From: Acholeplasmataceae bacterium
GTDB lineage: Bacteria; Bacillota; Negativicutes; Acidaminococcales; Acidaminococcaceae
Reading direction: 5' to 3'
Length of the DNA: 12,449 nt
Assembly: GCA_012744295.1 (NCBI GenBank)
Contig: JAAYIB010000052.1
Coordinates: forward strand, 1-12,449
The notes below the pieces were generated by a model that worked only from the letters and a program-made list of their open reading frames with translations, was not told the origin of the DNA and made no database searches. Below, piece by piece: positions 1 through 5,734 of the stretch (its first letter is position 1; each line of letters opens with the position of its first letter). Both the position numbers and the translations under genes were made by a program.

Positions 1-93
1 TCCCTCCATGTTGAGGAGCAGAATGTCTTCCGCCTTTTTGTCACTTGCAAATTTCGCTATTTTTTGTGCTATTTCACTTCCGGTTTTTGTCAT
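1..93 (-). CDS. rsfS: Ribosomal silencing factor RsfS, N-terminal part only
   Basis: Only the first 31 codons are inside the window; the gene runs off the left edge. The translation starts MTKTGSEIAQKIAKFASDKK and continues into AEDILLLNMEG, which resembles the start of the RsfS/Iojap family (an N-terminal helix, then K-x-A-E-D-I and a hydrophobic strand). RsfS binds ribosomal protein uL14 and blocks subunit joining when nutrients are scarce; that is family knowledge. The ATG at 91-93 is preceded by GGGAGG about 10 bases upstream, a good ribosome binding site. The gene lies 32 bases after the LCP gene and is last in the visible nadD-yqeK-LCP-rsfS series, its usual place in Bacillota. The catalogue call rests on a short fragment plus context. 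Confidence 0.85.
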   Translation of the reverse strand, partial: MTKTGSEIAQKIAKFASDKKAEDILLLNMEG

Positions 94-125
94 CGAAATA
101 TCGCCTCCCGTTTTCTCTTCAATAT

Positions 126-1094
126 TTATCCTTTAGTTTTTTTGTATGGTATGGTAAGTTCTTTCAGTGTTTGCTCCGTCTGCCTTTTGTCGGTAACCCA
201 ATAGCTGATGCCGCTTATGGTCTGGAACTCGCCGTAGAGCATCTGGGCTTTTAACTTGTCCCCGCCGAAAACCTTGAAACTGTTCGCGGTCTTGACCATA
301 GTCAGGAAATCCATGTCGGTTTCTACGTGCTGCTCGATTGAGTTGATCAGCGAGGGCACCTTCACGACATTGCCGATGCTGAACAGTTCCGAGGCCAATG
401 CCTTCAGGAAACGCTGCTGACGCTGCACCCTGCCGATGTCGCCGAGTTCGTCGTTGCGGAAACGGATGTATTGTCCCGCCTTCTTGCCGTCCAGGTGCTG
501 GTAGCCCTGCTTGATATGAATTTCGAGGCCGGCATAAGGATCCTCGTAATTCATGTCGTTTTCTACATAATACTCGATGCCGCCGATGATGTCGATTACA
601 TCGATGAAGCCCTGCCAGTTCAGGAGGACGTAGTGATGAATCGGCACCTGCAGCAGGTTGGCCACGGTCTTTTTGGCCAGAGGCACGCCGCCGTAGGCAT
701 ATGCGTGGTTTATCTTGTCAAGTCCGGGTCTGCCGGGGATCTTGACCCTGGTGTCGCGCGGCAGCGAAAGCAGCGCCACATCGTTGCTGGCAGGATCAAA
801 GCTTGCCAGCATCATCGCGTCGGTACGCTTGGGTGCGTCCGCGAATTCGTTGTCGCCGTCGTCAATTCCGAGGATCAGTATGTTGAGTCTCTTGTTCAGG
901 GTTTCGTCAATCGCTATTTCCTCATCTGCTGCCACTACGGGGACTTTTGGCGGTGTAAACAAGCCGTACAGCCATTGTCCCAGAAAGAAACATCCAATTA
1001 GGGTTCCCAAAAACAAAATCACGACCGCAATCAAACGTCCAACACGAAGTTTCCTTCTTACAACGACACGTTTTTCGTTTTCGGGTTCATTCAT
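126..1094 (-). CDS. LytR-CpsA-Psr (LCP) family cell-envelope glycopolymer transferase
   Basis: This is a 322-residue membrane-anchored protein. A basic cytoplasmic tail (residues 1-20) is followed by one transmembrane helix (about 21-43) and a large outside domain. The LCP domain shows ILILGIDD (73-79), KRTDAMML (89-96), SLPRDTRVKIP (110-120), DKINHAYAYGG (126-136) and the arginine-rich RFRNDELGDIGRVQRQQ (211-227). These are the residues that bind the polyprenyl pyrophosphate head group and metal. LCP enzymes move glycopolymers such as teichoic acid, capsule or related polymers from a lipid carrier to peptidoglycan; the substrate here cannot be read from sequence. The ATG at 1094 has AAGGAG in front of it. 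The gene sits 11 bases after yqeK and before rsfS, so it is presumably co-transcribed with them. Its C-terminal region (about 235-322) is the usual LytR extension without a separate recognisable domain. Confidence 0.93.
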   Translation of the reverse strand: MNEPENEKRVVVRRKLRVGRLIAVVILFLGTLIGCFFLGQWLYGLFTPPKVPVVAADEEIAIDETLNKRLNILILGIDDGDNEFADAPKRTDAMMLASFDPASNDVALLSLPRDTRVKIPGRPGLDKINHAYAYGGVPLAKKTVANLLQVPIHHYVLLNWQGFIDVIDIIGGIEYYVENDMNYEDPYAGLEIHIKQGYQHLDGKKAGQYIRFRNDELGDIGRVQRQQRFLKALASELFSIGNVVKVPSLINSIEQHVETDMDFLTMVKTANSFKVFGGDKLKAQMLYGEFQTISGISYWVTDKRQTEQTLKELTIPYKKTKG

Positions 1095-1105
1095 CTTAAA
1101 ACTCC

Positions 1106-1693
1106 TTAAAAAGTCCGGTTCATTTGTTTAAACTTGATGGCCAGTTCATTGCGTCCGTAAATGCAGTTGGGATGAATCAAAAGATCATGCTCAAGCAAAT
1201 ATCTGATTGTCATGGCATACGCCTTCAAGAGTGTTTTCTCGAGGTCAGTCTTGGCCAGGCTGCGCATTTCGTCAATGCCGTAAAAACCGCGCTTCGGCTC
1301 CAGCAAATCGGCCAGGTACACGATGACGGCGGTTTGCGTCATGCCAGGCGCGCCTGTCGTATGGTACAGGATCGCGTCAAGTATTTCCTTATCGGCAACT
1401 CCGTACTTATGTTGTGCATAATGGACGCCCAGCTTCGCATGCAGTAAAATGGGCTGGTTTGCCTCGATTTCATCGATGGGTATTCCCAGCTCGGCAGCCT
1501 GCGCGAGGTTCCTACGCGTGGGTATTTCACGGCCGCAGTCATGCAGAAGGGCCGCTATCGCGACCTTCTCCTCGTCTGCCCCGTGTATTCTTGCCAGCTC
1601 CACGGCTGTGTCAAAGACCGCCAGCGAATGTTCGAAGCGTTTGTGCTGCAAACTTTTTTCCAGCAAGGCCTCCATTTCTTTGATGGTCAACAT
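1106..1693 (-). CDS. yqeK: YqeK-type HD-domain Ap4A hydrolase
   Basis: The 195-residue product is an HD-superfamily metal-dependent phosphohydrolase. Motifs are HKRFEHS (17-23), the metal-binding LLHDCGRE (49-56), HAKLGVHYA (85-93), ILYHTTG (108-114) and VYLADLLEPKR (125-135), the pattern of the YqeK family. Members split the alarmone Ap4A symmetrically to two ADP; that activity is known for the family, not shown here. I chose the ATG at 1693 because AAGGAG lies 9 bases upstream. An open frame extends 43 codons further up, but that part overlaps nadD, has no matching family sequence and lacks a better ribosome binding site. The gene starts 43 bases after nadD, a nearly universal partnership in Bacillota, and its stop lies beside the ribosome binding site of the LCP gene. 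Confidence 0.93.
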   Translation of the reverse strand: MLTIKEMEALLEKSLQHKRFEHSLAVFDTAVELARIHGADEEKVAIAALLHDCGREIPTRRNLAQAAELGIPIDEIEANQPILLHAKLGVHYAQHKYGVADKEILDAILYHTTGAPGMTQTAVIVYLADLLEPKRGFYGIDEMRSLAKTDLEKTLLKAYAMTIRYLLEHDLLIHPNCIYGRNELAIKFKQMNRTF

Positions 1694-1736
1694 ACTGTCT
1701 TTCTCCTTCACAATAATAAAAATCAAACAAGACCTG

Positions 1737-2363
1737 CTACAAACGGTAGAGGCCTTCTTGATAAATATATTCTTCCACTGCCGCCGGCACCAGTCCTGTA
1801 ATCGGGCGCTGCTGTTTGACACGCTGCCTGATGTCGGTAGAAGAAATATCCATTTTAGGTGTTTGCAGCCATTTTATTCTCGTTTTGCCAAGCTCTCCGA
1901 ATTGTTCCGTAATTTTGTCCACCATCGGCTCGAAGCCCGGCCTCGTTGCCGCGACGAAGGTACACAGCTCCAGCATCTCCGGCACTTTGCTCCAGGTATC
2001 GAGGTCTGCCAGCGAATCGGCTCCGATGATAAAAAAAAGGTCGTGCCCGTGACCGTATTCTTCCTTCAAGGCCGCCACCGTGTCATAGGTGTACGAGATT
2101 CCCTCGCGCCGTATCTCAATATCCGATACGGTAAAAGCCGGGTTGTCGCTTGTTGCCAGAAGCGTCATCCGGTAGCGATGTTCCGCGGAGGCATATTCCC
2201 GGCCGATCTTGTGAGGTGCTATGAACGTCGGAATAAAGACGATGGTTTCGAGTTCAAGCTTCCGATATACGATTTCGGCGAGGTTAAGATGGCCGTAATG
2301 GATGGGATCGAAGGAGCCCCCCATCAGGCCTACTTTTTTATGGTTTGCGGCGATTTCCGTCAC
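1737..2363 (-). CDS. nadD: Nicotinate-nucleotide adenylyltransferase NadD
   Basis: The enzyme transfers AMP from ATP to nicotinate mononucleotide, giving deamido-NAD, an essential step shared by de novo and salvage NAD synthesis in the cytoplasm. The 208-residue length is normal. It opens with the nucleotidyltransferase signature GGSFDPIHYGH (15-25, holding the HxGH motif), then has FIPTFIAPHK (43-52), EGISYTYDT (87-95), FFIIGADSLADLDTW (110-124) and the C-terminal SSTDIR (174-179). The start is a GTG at 2363; an in-frame stop lies just upstream (2370-2372) and the next internal ATG would remove the signature motif. Only a poor GAG-like ribosome binding site is present, so initiation may depend on ribosomes leaving the small upstream ORF, whose stop is 20 bases away. 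In most Bacillota nadD follows proA directly; here four genes separate them. Confidence 0.95.
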   Translation of the reverse strand: MTEIAANHKKVGLMGGSFDPIHYGHLNLAEIVYRKLELETIVFIPTFIAPHKIGREYASAEHRYRMTLLATSDNPAFTVSDIEIRREGISYTYDTVAALKEEYGHGHDLFFIIGADSLADLDTWSKVPEMLELCTFVAATRPGFEPMVDKITEQFGELGKTRIKWLQTPKMDISSTDIRQRVKQQRPITGLVPAAVEEYIYQEGLYRL

Positions 2364-2383
2364 CCACTCTCAATGTCTTGCTA

Positions 2384-2560
2384 CTAATTATACCAATTTA
2401 GTACTGCTTGCACAACTGCCTGCACCAGCACAATCAGCAAAATCAGCAGCAAGAGTCCCTTGAGGCGGTCCTTGAGGTCAAACTTGGTTTTCGGCTGCTT
2501 CAGGTATTCCAAAAAGGCACGCCAGACTTCCTGCGGCGTGGTACTGTGTTCCTTACTCAT
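2384..2560 (-). CDS. Small single-span membrane protein, unknown function
   Basis: I do not recognise this 58-residue protein. It has a polar, charged N-terminal half (residues 1-33, with KEH, KQPKTK and KDRLK) and one strongly hydrophobic helix (about 34-54, rich in Leu, Ile and Val) ending in NWYN. The positive charges before the helix predict the N-terminus inside. The ATG at 2560 overlaps the permease stop by eight bases (ATGAGTAA), so translation is probably coupled. A TTG five codons earlier in the same frame is a less likely start. No strong ribosome binding site is visible for either. The tight overlap suggests a product that works with the transporter, perhaps as a small accessory subunit, but this is inference. 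It could also be an unimportant ORF that helps carry ribosomes to nadD, 20 bases on. Confidence 0.7.
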   Translation of the reverse strand: MSKEHSTTPQEVWRAFLEYLKQPKTKFDLKDRLKGLLLLILLIVLVQAVVQAVLNWYN

Positions 2561-3767
2561 AGCGCAAGGCGTCAATAGGATCTAAAAGGGCTGCCTTCCT
2601 GGCGGGATAAATCCCGAAGAACAAACCGATGCCGACGGAGAAAATCACGGCGACGATGATGGCGACAACGGAGACCACTGTCTGCCAGCCGGAAAAATAT
2701 GACAATGCGTAGGATGCCCCCACGCCCAGCACCGTGCCCAGAATACCGCCGACAACGCCTATGACCATGGCTTCAATCAGGAACTGAAGCAGGATGTTGT
2801 CATAGGTTGCCCCTACTGCCTTTCTGATGCCTATTTCTCTCGTCCTTTCGGTTACGGAAACCAGCATGATGTTCATGATGCCGATACCGCCGACCAAGAG
2901 GCTGATTGCCGCAATGTTACCTAAAAGCAGGGTAATCGTGTTCGCCGTTTCCATCATCGTGTCCATCAGCGCCGCGAGATTACGCACGGTAAAGTCATCG
3001 TCGCCGCCGTCCTTGATCTTATGCCTGACGCGCAGGACTGACTCGATCTGGGTCTGGACGTCGTTGATGACATCCTCATTCTGCGCCTGCACCGTAATGC
3101 GGTTGACATGGGTGATTCCCATCATGCGCTGCTGCGCCGTGGTCAGCGGAATGTAAACGACATCATCCTGGTCCTGTCCGTTGGCAGACTGGCCCTTGAC
3201 GCCGAGCACTCCCACCACCTTGAAGGGCGCCTTGTTAATTCTGAGCACCTTGCCGACGGGGTCTCCGTCGGGGAACAGGTTGTCAACGATGGTCTGCCCG
3301 ATGACCGCGACTCTGGCGCGGCTGTTCAGGTCCTTTTCGGAAAACATTCTGCCTTCTTCTATCTTATAGCTGCGAATGTCAATCATGTTGGGAGTCGTCC
3401 CCTCGACGTTTGCCGTCCAGTTCTGGTTGCCTACGACCAGCTGATAGGACGAATTGACGGAGGGTGCCATATACTCGATGCCGCTGACGTTTCTTTCGAT
3501 AGCCTGGGCGTCCTCGAAGGTCAGCCTTACACCCGTTCCTGCGGCGAGGCGCGCTCCCGAGGCCGTCCTGCCGCCCGGCATGATGATCAGGAGATTGCTG
3601 CCGAGGCTGGAAATATTGGCCTTGATCTGCTCTTTGACACCGAGGCCAAGAGAAACCATCGTGATAACCGCGCCGACGCCGATGATAATGCCCAAGAGAG
3701 TCAGAAATGTCCGCATCTTGTTGGTTATCATGCCGTCTATTGCCATTTTAACGCTTTCCGCAAACAT
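2553..3767 (-). CDS. MacB-type ABC transporter permease (FtsX-like core)
   Basis: This 404-residue membrane subunit follows the MacB/type VII ABC plan. There is one N-terminal helix (about 20-42, in MRTFLTLLGIIIGVGAVIT), a large outside domain of the MacB_PCD type (about 45-270), then three helices (about 277-303, 329-355, 365-388). Conserved stretches are NKMRTFLTLLGIIIGVGAV, GIGIMNIMLVSVTERTREIG (294-313) and the C-terminal YPARKAALLDPIDALRYE. Such proteins do not form a classical pore; they couple ATP use in the cytoplasm to movements that push substrates or signals outside the inner membrane. The ATG at 3767 has GGAGG 8 bases upstream. An ATG five codons earlier overlaps the end of the ATPase gene and its sequence forms the ribosome binding site itself. 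E. coli MacB fuses ATPase and permease; here they are separate genes, as in YknY/YknZ. The substrate is unknown. Confidence 0.93.
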   Translation of the reverse strand: MFAESVKMAIDGMITNKMRTFLTLLGIIIGVGAVITMVSLGLGVKEQIKANISSLGSNLLIIMPGGRTASGARLAAGTGVRLTFEDAQAIERNVSGIEYMAPSVNSSYQLVVGNQNWTANVEGTTPNMIDIRSYKIEEGRMFSEKDLNSRARVAVIGQTIVDNLFPDGDPVGKVLRINKAPFKVVGVLGVKGQSANGQDQDDVVYIPLTTAQQRMMGITHVNRITVQAQNEDVINDVQTQIESVLRVRHKIKDGGDDDFTVRNLAALMDTMMETANTITLLLGNIAAISLLVGGIGIMNIMLVSVTERTREIGIRKAVGATYDNILLQFLIEAMVIGVVGGILGTVLGVGASYALSYFSGWQTVVSVVAIIVAVIFSVGIGLFFGIYPARKAALLDPIDALRYE

Positions 3768-3772
3768 TTTTC

Positions 3773-4453
3773 CTACCTCCATTCATCATCGACTATCTTG
3801 CCGTCGCGCATGTGAATGATTCTTTTCGTCATATTCGCTATATCTGCCTCATGCGTAACCATGACGACGGTCTTGCCGTCCCGGTTCAGGCTGCGGAAAA
3901 TGTCCATGATCTCGTAGCTTGACTTGGTGTCGAGGTTGCCCGTCGGTTCGTCCGCCATGATGATGGCGGGGTTATTGATAAGAGCCCTTGCAATCGCAAC
4001 CCGCTGGCGCTGGCCTCCCGACATTTCCGTCGGCCTGTGGCCGGCACGGTCGCCGAGCCCCACCGATTCAAGCGTCTTTCTCGCCCGCTCGAGTCGTTCT
4101 TCTTCCGGAACGCCGGCATACACGAGAGGCAGCGCCACGTTCAGAAGCGCCGAAAGCCTCGGCAGCAGGTTGAAGTTCTGGAATACAAAGCCGATTTTCT
4201 GGTTGCGCGTTCCGGCCAGTTCGTCATCGTTGTAGCCGCCGATTTCCTTGCCGTCAAGAAAGAACTGGCCGGAAGTCGGACGGTCCAGGCAGCCGATTAT
4301 GTTCATCATGGTAGACTTGCCCGAACCCGAAGGTCCGACGATCGAAGTGAATTCTCCGGCGTCCAGGCTCACGGTCACGTGGTCCAGGGCATGCACGATC
4401 GAGTCTCCCATCTGATAGGTTTTAACTATATCCTTCAATTCGATGACAGCCAT
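3773..4453 (-). CDS. MacB/LolD-type ABC transporter ATP-binding protein
   Basis: The 226-residue ATPase has all ABC motifs intact: Walker A GPSGSGKST (40-48), Q-loop FVFQNFNLL (89-97), signature MSGGQRQR (144-151), Walker B IIMADEP with catalytic Glu (164-170), D-loop GNLD and H-loop THE (200-202). The sequence places it in the MacB/LolD/YknY group that pairs with FtsX-like permeases. A dimer would bind ATP at the cytoplasmic face of the permease encoded just downstream. The ATG at 4453 has AAGGAG about 8 bases upstream, 14 bases after the adaptor gene stops. Its last codons (GAA TGG AGG) and stop contain the ribosome binding site for the permease gene, which begins 5 bases later. Nothing looks broken. 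Confidence 0.95.
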   Translation of the reverse strand: MAVIELKDIVKTYQMGDSIVHALDHVTVSLDAGEFTSIVGPSGSGKSTMMNIIGCLDRPTSGQFFLDGKEIGGYNDDELAGTRNQKIGFVFQNFNLLPRLSALLNVALPLVYAGVPEEERLERARKTLESVGLGDRAGHRPTEMSGGQRQRVAIARALINNPAIIMADEPTGNLDTKSSYEIMDIFRSLNRDGKTVVMVTHEADIANMTKRIIHMRDGKIVDDEWR

Positions 4454-4467
4454 TTTGCCTCTCCTTG

Positions 4468-5556
4468 CTAAATGCGCGGCGCTCCGCTGAATGTACTTCT
4501 GCCGTTCGTTGGCTTCGTTGTCTTGGCCGCACGTACGAGCAGTTTGTCACCGACCTTGAGGTCGCCTTTGACAGCGGCCTTCTCGTCGCTGGTAAGGCCC
4601 ACCTCCACGTAGACGTTGCGGCTGGTCTTGTCGGCTTCGTTATAAACCTGCACGTAGCGCTTCTTGCCTTCCGTGCGCAGGCAGGTGACCGGCACCATCA
4701 GCACGTCGTTGGCCTCGGCGGTCACGATTTCCGTTCTTGCCGTCATTGTCGGCAGCAGCTTGCCGTCGGCATTATCCACGTCCACATAGACCGTGTAATA
4801 GACGACGTTGCTGGCTTTGACCGCGCTGCGGGAAACCAGGCGCACCTTGCCTTTAAATGTTGTTTCCGGATAGGAGTCGACGGTGAATTCCACCTTCTGT
4901 CCGACCTTGACCTGACCGATGTCGGATTCATCGACGAGCACCTCTATCTGCATCTTGTCCAGATTCGCGACCGACATCAGAACCTGCGGCGCGGAAATAC
5001 CCGAGGACACTGTCTGGCCTACCGGCGTCGGCTCGCCGATGACGTAACCTTCAATCGGGGAGACTATGATCGTGTCGTTTACGTTGCTGACAGCGGTGTC
5101 ATAGCTGGCCTTGGCGACAATGTAGTCGGCTTCGGCTGTGTCGAAGGTGCTCCTAGCGATTGCGCCCTGTTCGAGCAACGACAGATAACGGTTATAGGTT
5201 GCGGCGGCGTTCTGCATCTTCGCTGTCGCCTGCTTCAGCGTTGCGACCAGGGTTTTGTCATCAAGCCTGAGCAGCTGCTGCCCGGCCACGACGTGCTCGT
5301 TTTCCTTGACATAGACCTCCACAATCCTTCCCGTGATTTTGGAGTTGATGTCAACATTATCGACCGCGCTGAGAGAACCTGTTGCGGAAATCGAGGCAAT
5401 AAGACTGCCTCGCTCGACAGCTGCAGTTTTTTCAACAACGGCCGGTTCCTTCGTTCCCTGGTAATAGGTGTAGATACCGAAGGCGGCCAAAAGCACCACA
5501 AGCAAGGAAATGATCTTGAATTTGTGATTTTTCCAGAACTGCATCATAGTTCTCAC
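4468..5556 (-). CDS. MacA/HlyD-type periplasmic adaptor (membrane fusion protein)
   Basis: The 362-residue protein has a short cytoplasmic tail, one N-terminal helix (about 13-30, FKIISLLVVLLAAFGIY) and an outside adaptor body. The lipoyl half-motifs are GSLIASISATGSL with KITGRIVEVYVKENEHVVAGQQLLRLDD (73-100) and, after a short helical hairpin (about 103-160), IIVSPIEGYVIGEPTPVGQTV (163-183). A beta-barrel with VDESDIGQVKVGQKVEFTVDSYP (208-230) and a membrane-proximal domain follow. MacA-type adaptors bind the MacB permease and, in diderm cells, a TolC-like outer-membrane channel; the hairpin here is short and no TolC gene is in the window. The start is uncertain: the longest frame begins at a GTG (5554-5556), while ATGs at 5547 and 5544 are equally poorly served by ribosome binding sites. 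It is the first gene after a clear promoter at 5601-5629. Confidence 0.92.
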   Translation of the reverse strand: MRTMMQFWKNHKFKIISLLVVLLAAFGIYTYYQGTKEPAVVEKTAAVERGSLIASISATGSLSAVDNVDINSKITGRIVEVYVKENEHVVAGQQLLRLDDKTLVATLKQATAKMQNAAATYNRYLSLLEQGAIARSTFDTAEADYIVAKASYDTAVSNVNDTIIVSPIEGYVIGEPTPVGQTVSSGISAPQVLMSVANLDKMQIEVLVDESDIGQVKVGQKVEFTVDSYPETTFKGKVRLVSRSAVKASNVVYYTVYVDVDNADGKLLPTMTARTEIVTAEANDVLMVPVTCLRTEGKKRYVQVYNEADKTSRNVYVEVGLTSDEKAAVKGDLKVGDKLLVRAAKTTKPTNGRSTFSGAPRI

Positions 5557-5600
5557 GCTCGCATTCTTTTTAATCTTGCTGCTGATGTTTTACAGTACAA

Positions 5601-5629
5601 ATTATAACCCAGTCTGACCGAGCAGTCAA
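5601..5629 (-). promoter_or_regulatory. Sigma-70-type promoter of the transporter-nadD gene series
   Basis: Reading the minus strand, TTGACT (5629-5624) is separated by exactly 17 bases from a perfect TATAAT (5606-5601). Transcription would start near 5594, about 40 bases before the adaptor gene. It lies just after the proA terminator, which separates the two transcription units. A half-site array covers its -35 box, so it is probably regulated. Confidence 0.85.
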
Positions 5630-5637
5630 AATGACCG
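5610..5637 (-). promoter_or_regulatory. Candidate repressor operator with repeated TGACCG/CAGTCA half-sites
   Basis: On the plus strand the half-sites read CAGTC (5610-5614), TGACCG (5615-5620), CAGTCA (5623-5628) and TGACCG (5632-5637). TGACCG-AG-CAGTCA (5615-5628) is a palindrome with 6-base arms and one mismatch, similar in layout to TetR-family operators. CAGTCA-AAA-TGACCG (5623-5637) is a second inverted pair. The palindromes cover the -35 element and spacer, so a bound dimer would block RNA polymerase. No regulator gene is in the window; the family assignment is inference. Confidence 0.5.
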
Positions 5638-5640
5638 CTG

Positions 5641-5662
5641 TGAAAAGTCCGTGACTTTTTCA
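5641..5662. repeat. AT-rich inverted repeat upstream of the transporter promoter
   Basis: TGAAAAGTC (5641-5649) and GACTTTTTCA (5653-5662) are complementary apart from one extra T, with a CGT spacer. It lies between the proA terminator and the adaptor promoter. It could be a weak back-up terminator or a further protein-binding site; its core GTC-CGT-GAC resembles the half-sites next door. Confidence 0.45.
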
Positions 5663-5690
5663 TGTTTTCCCCGCCATATTTGTAAAGGTC

Positions 5691-5724
5691 AAAAGGCCGG
5701 CCCCTGTTACAGAGGCCCGGCCTT
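5691..5724 (-). terminator. Intrinsic terminator after proA
   Basis: On the minus strand AAGGCCGG (5724-5717) pairs with CCGGCCTT (5700-5693). After one bulged G an inner stem CCTCTG/CAGGGG continues around a TAA loop. A run of four T follows. The hairpin starts 10 bases after the proA stop and closes the obgE-proB-proA unit. The short T run leaves room for some read-through into the transporter genes. Confidence 0.88.
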
Positions 5725-5734
5725 GTACTTAATG

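Noticed and set aside
1694..1822. A 43-codon N-terminal extension of yqeK overlapping the 3' end of nadD
   Set aside because: The extension has no family-like sequence, overlaps a well supported gene and is not preceded by a good ribosome binding site, whereas the ATG at 1693 has AAGGAG at 9 bases.
1449..2387. A 312-codon plus-strand open frame opposite yqeK and nadD
   Set aside because: It is antisense to two genes with clear motifs, has a composition of mixed cysteine, arginine and histidine typical of shadow frames, and shows no recognisable domain.
3765..3782. An earlier permease start at the ATG ending at 3782
   Set aside because: That ATG overlaps the end of the ATPase gene and its GGAGG is needed as the ribosome binding site for the ATG at 3767, which gives the family's normal beginning.
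4465..5607. A 380-codon plus-strand open frame opposite the adaptor gene
   Set aside because: It mirrors nearly the whole adaptor gene, is rich in His, Arg, Cys and Asp as expected of a reverse frame of GC-rich coding DNA, and has no motif or ribosome binding site.
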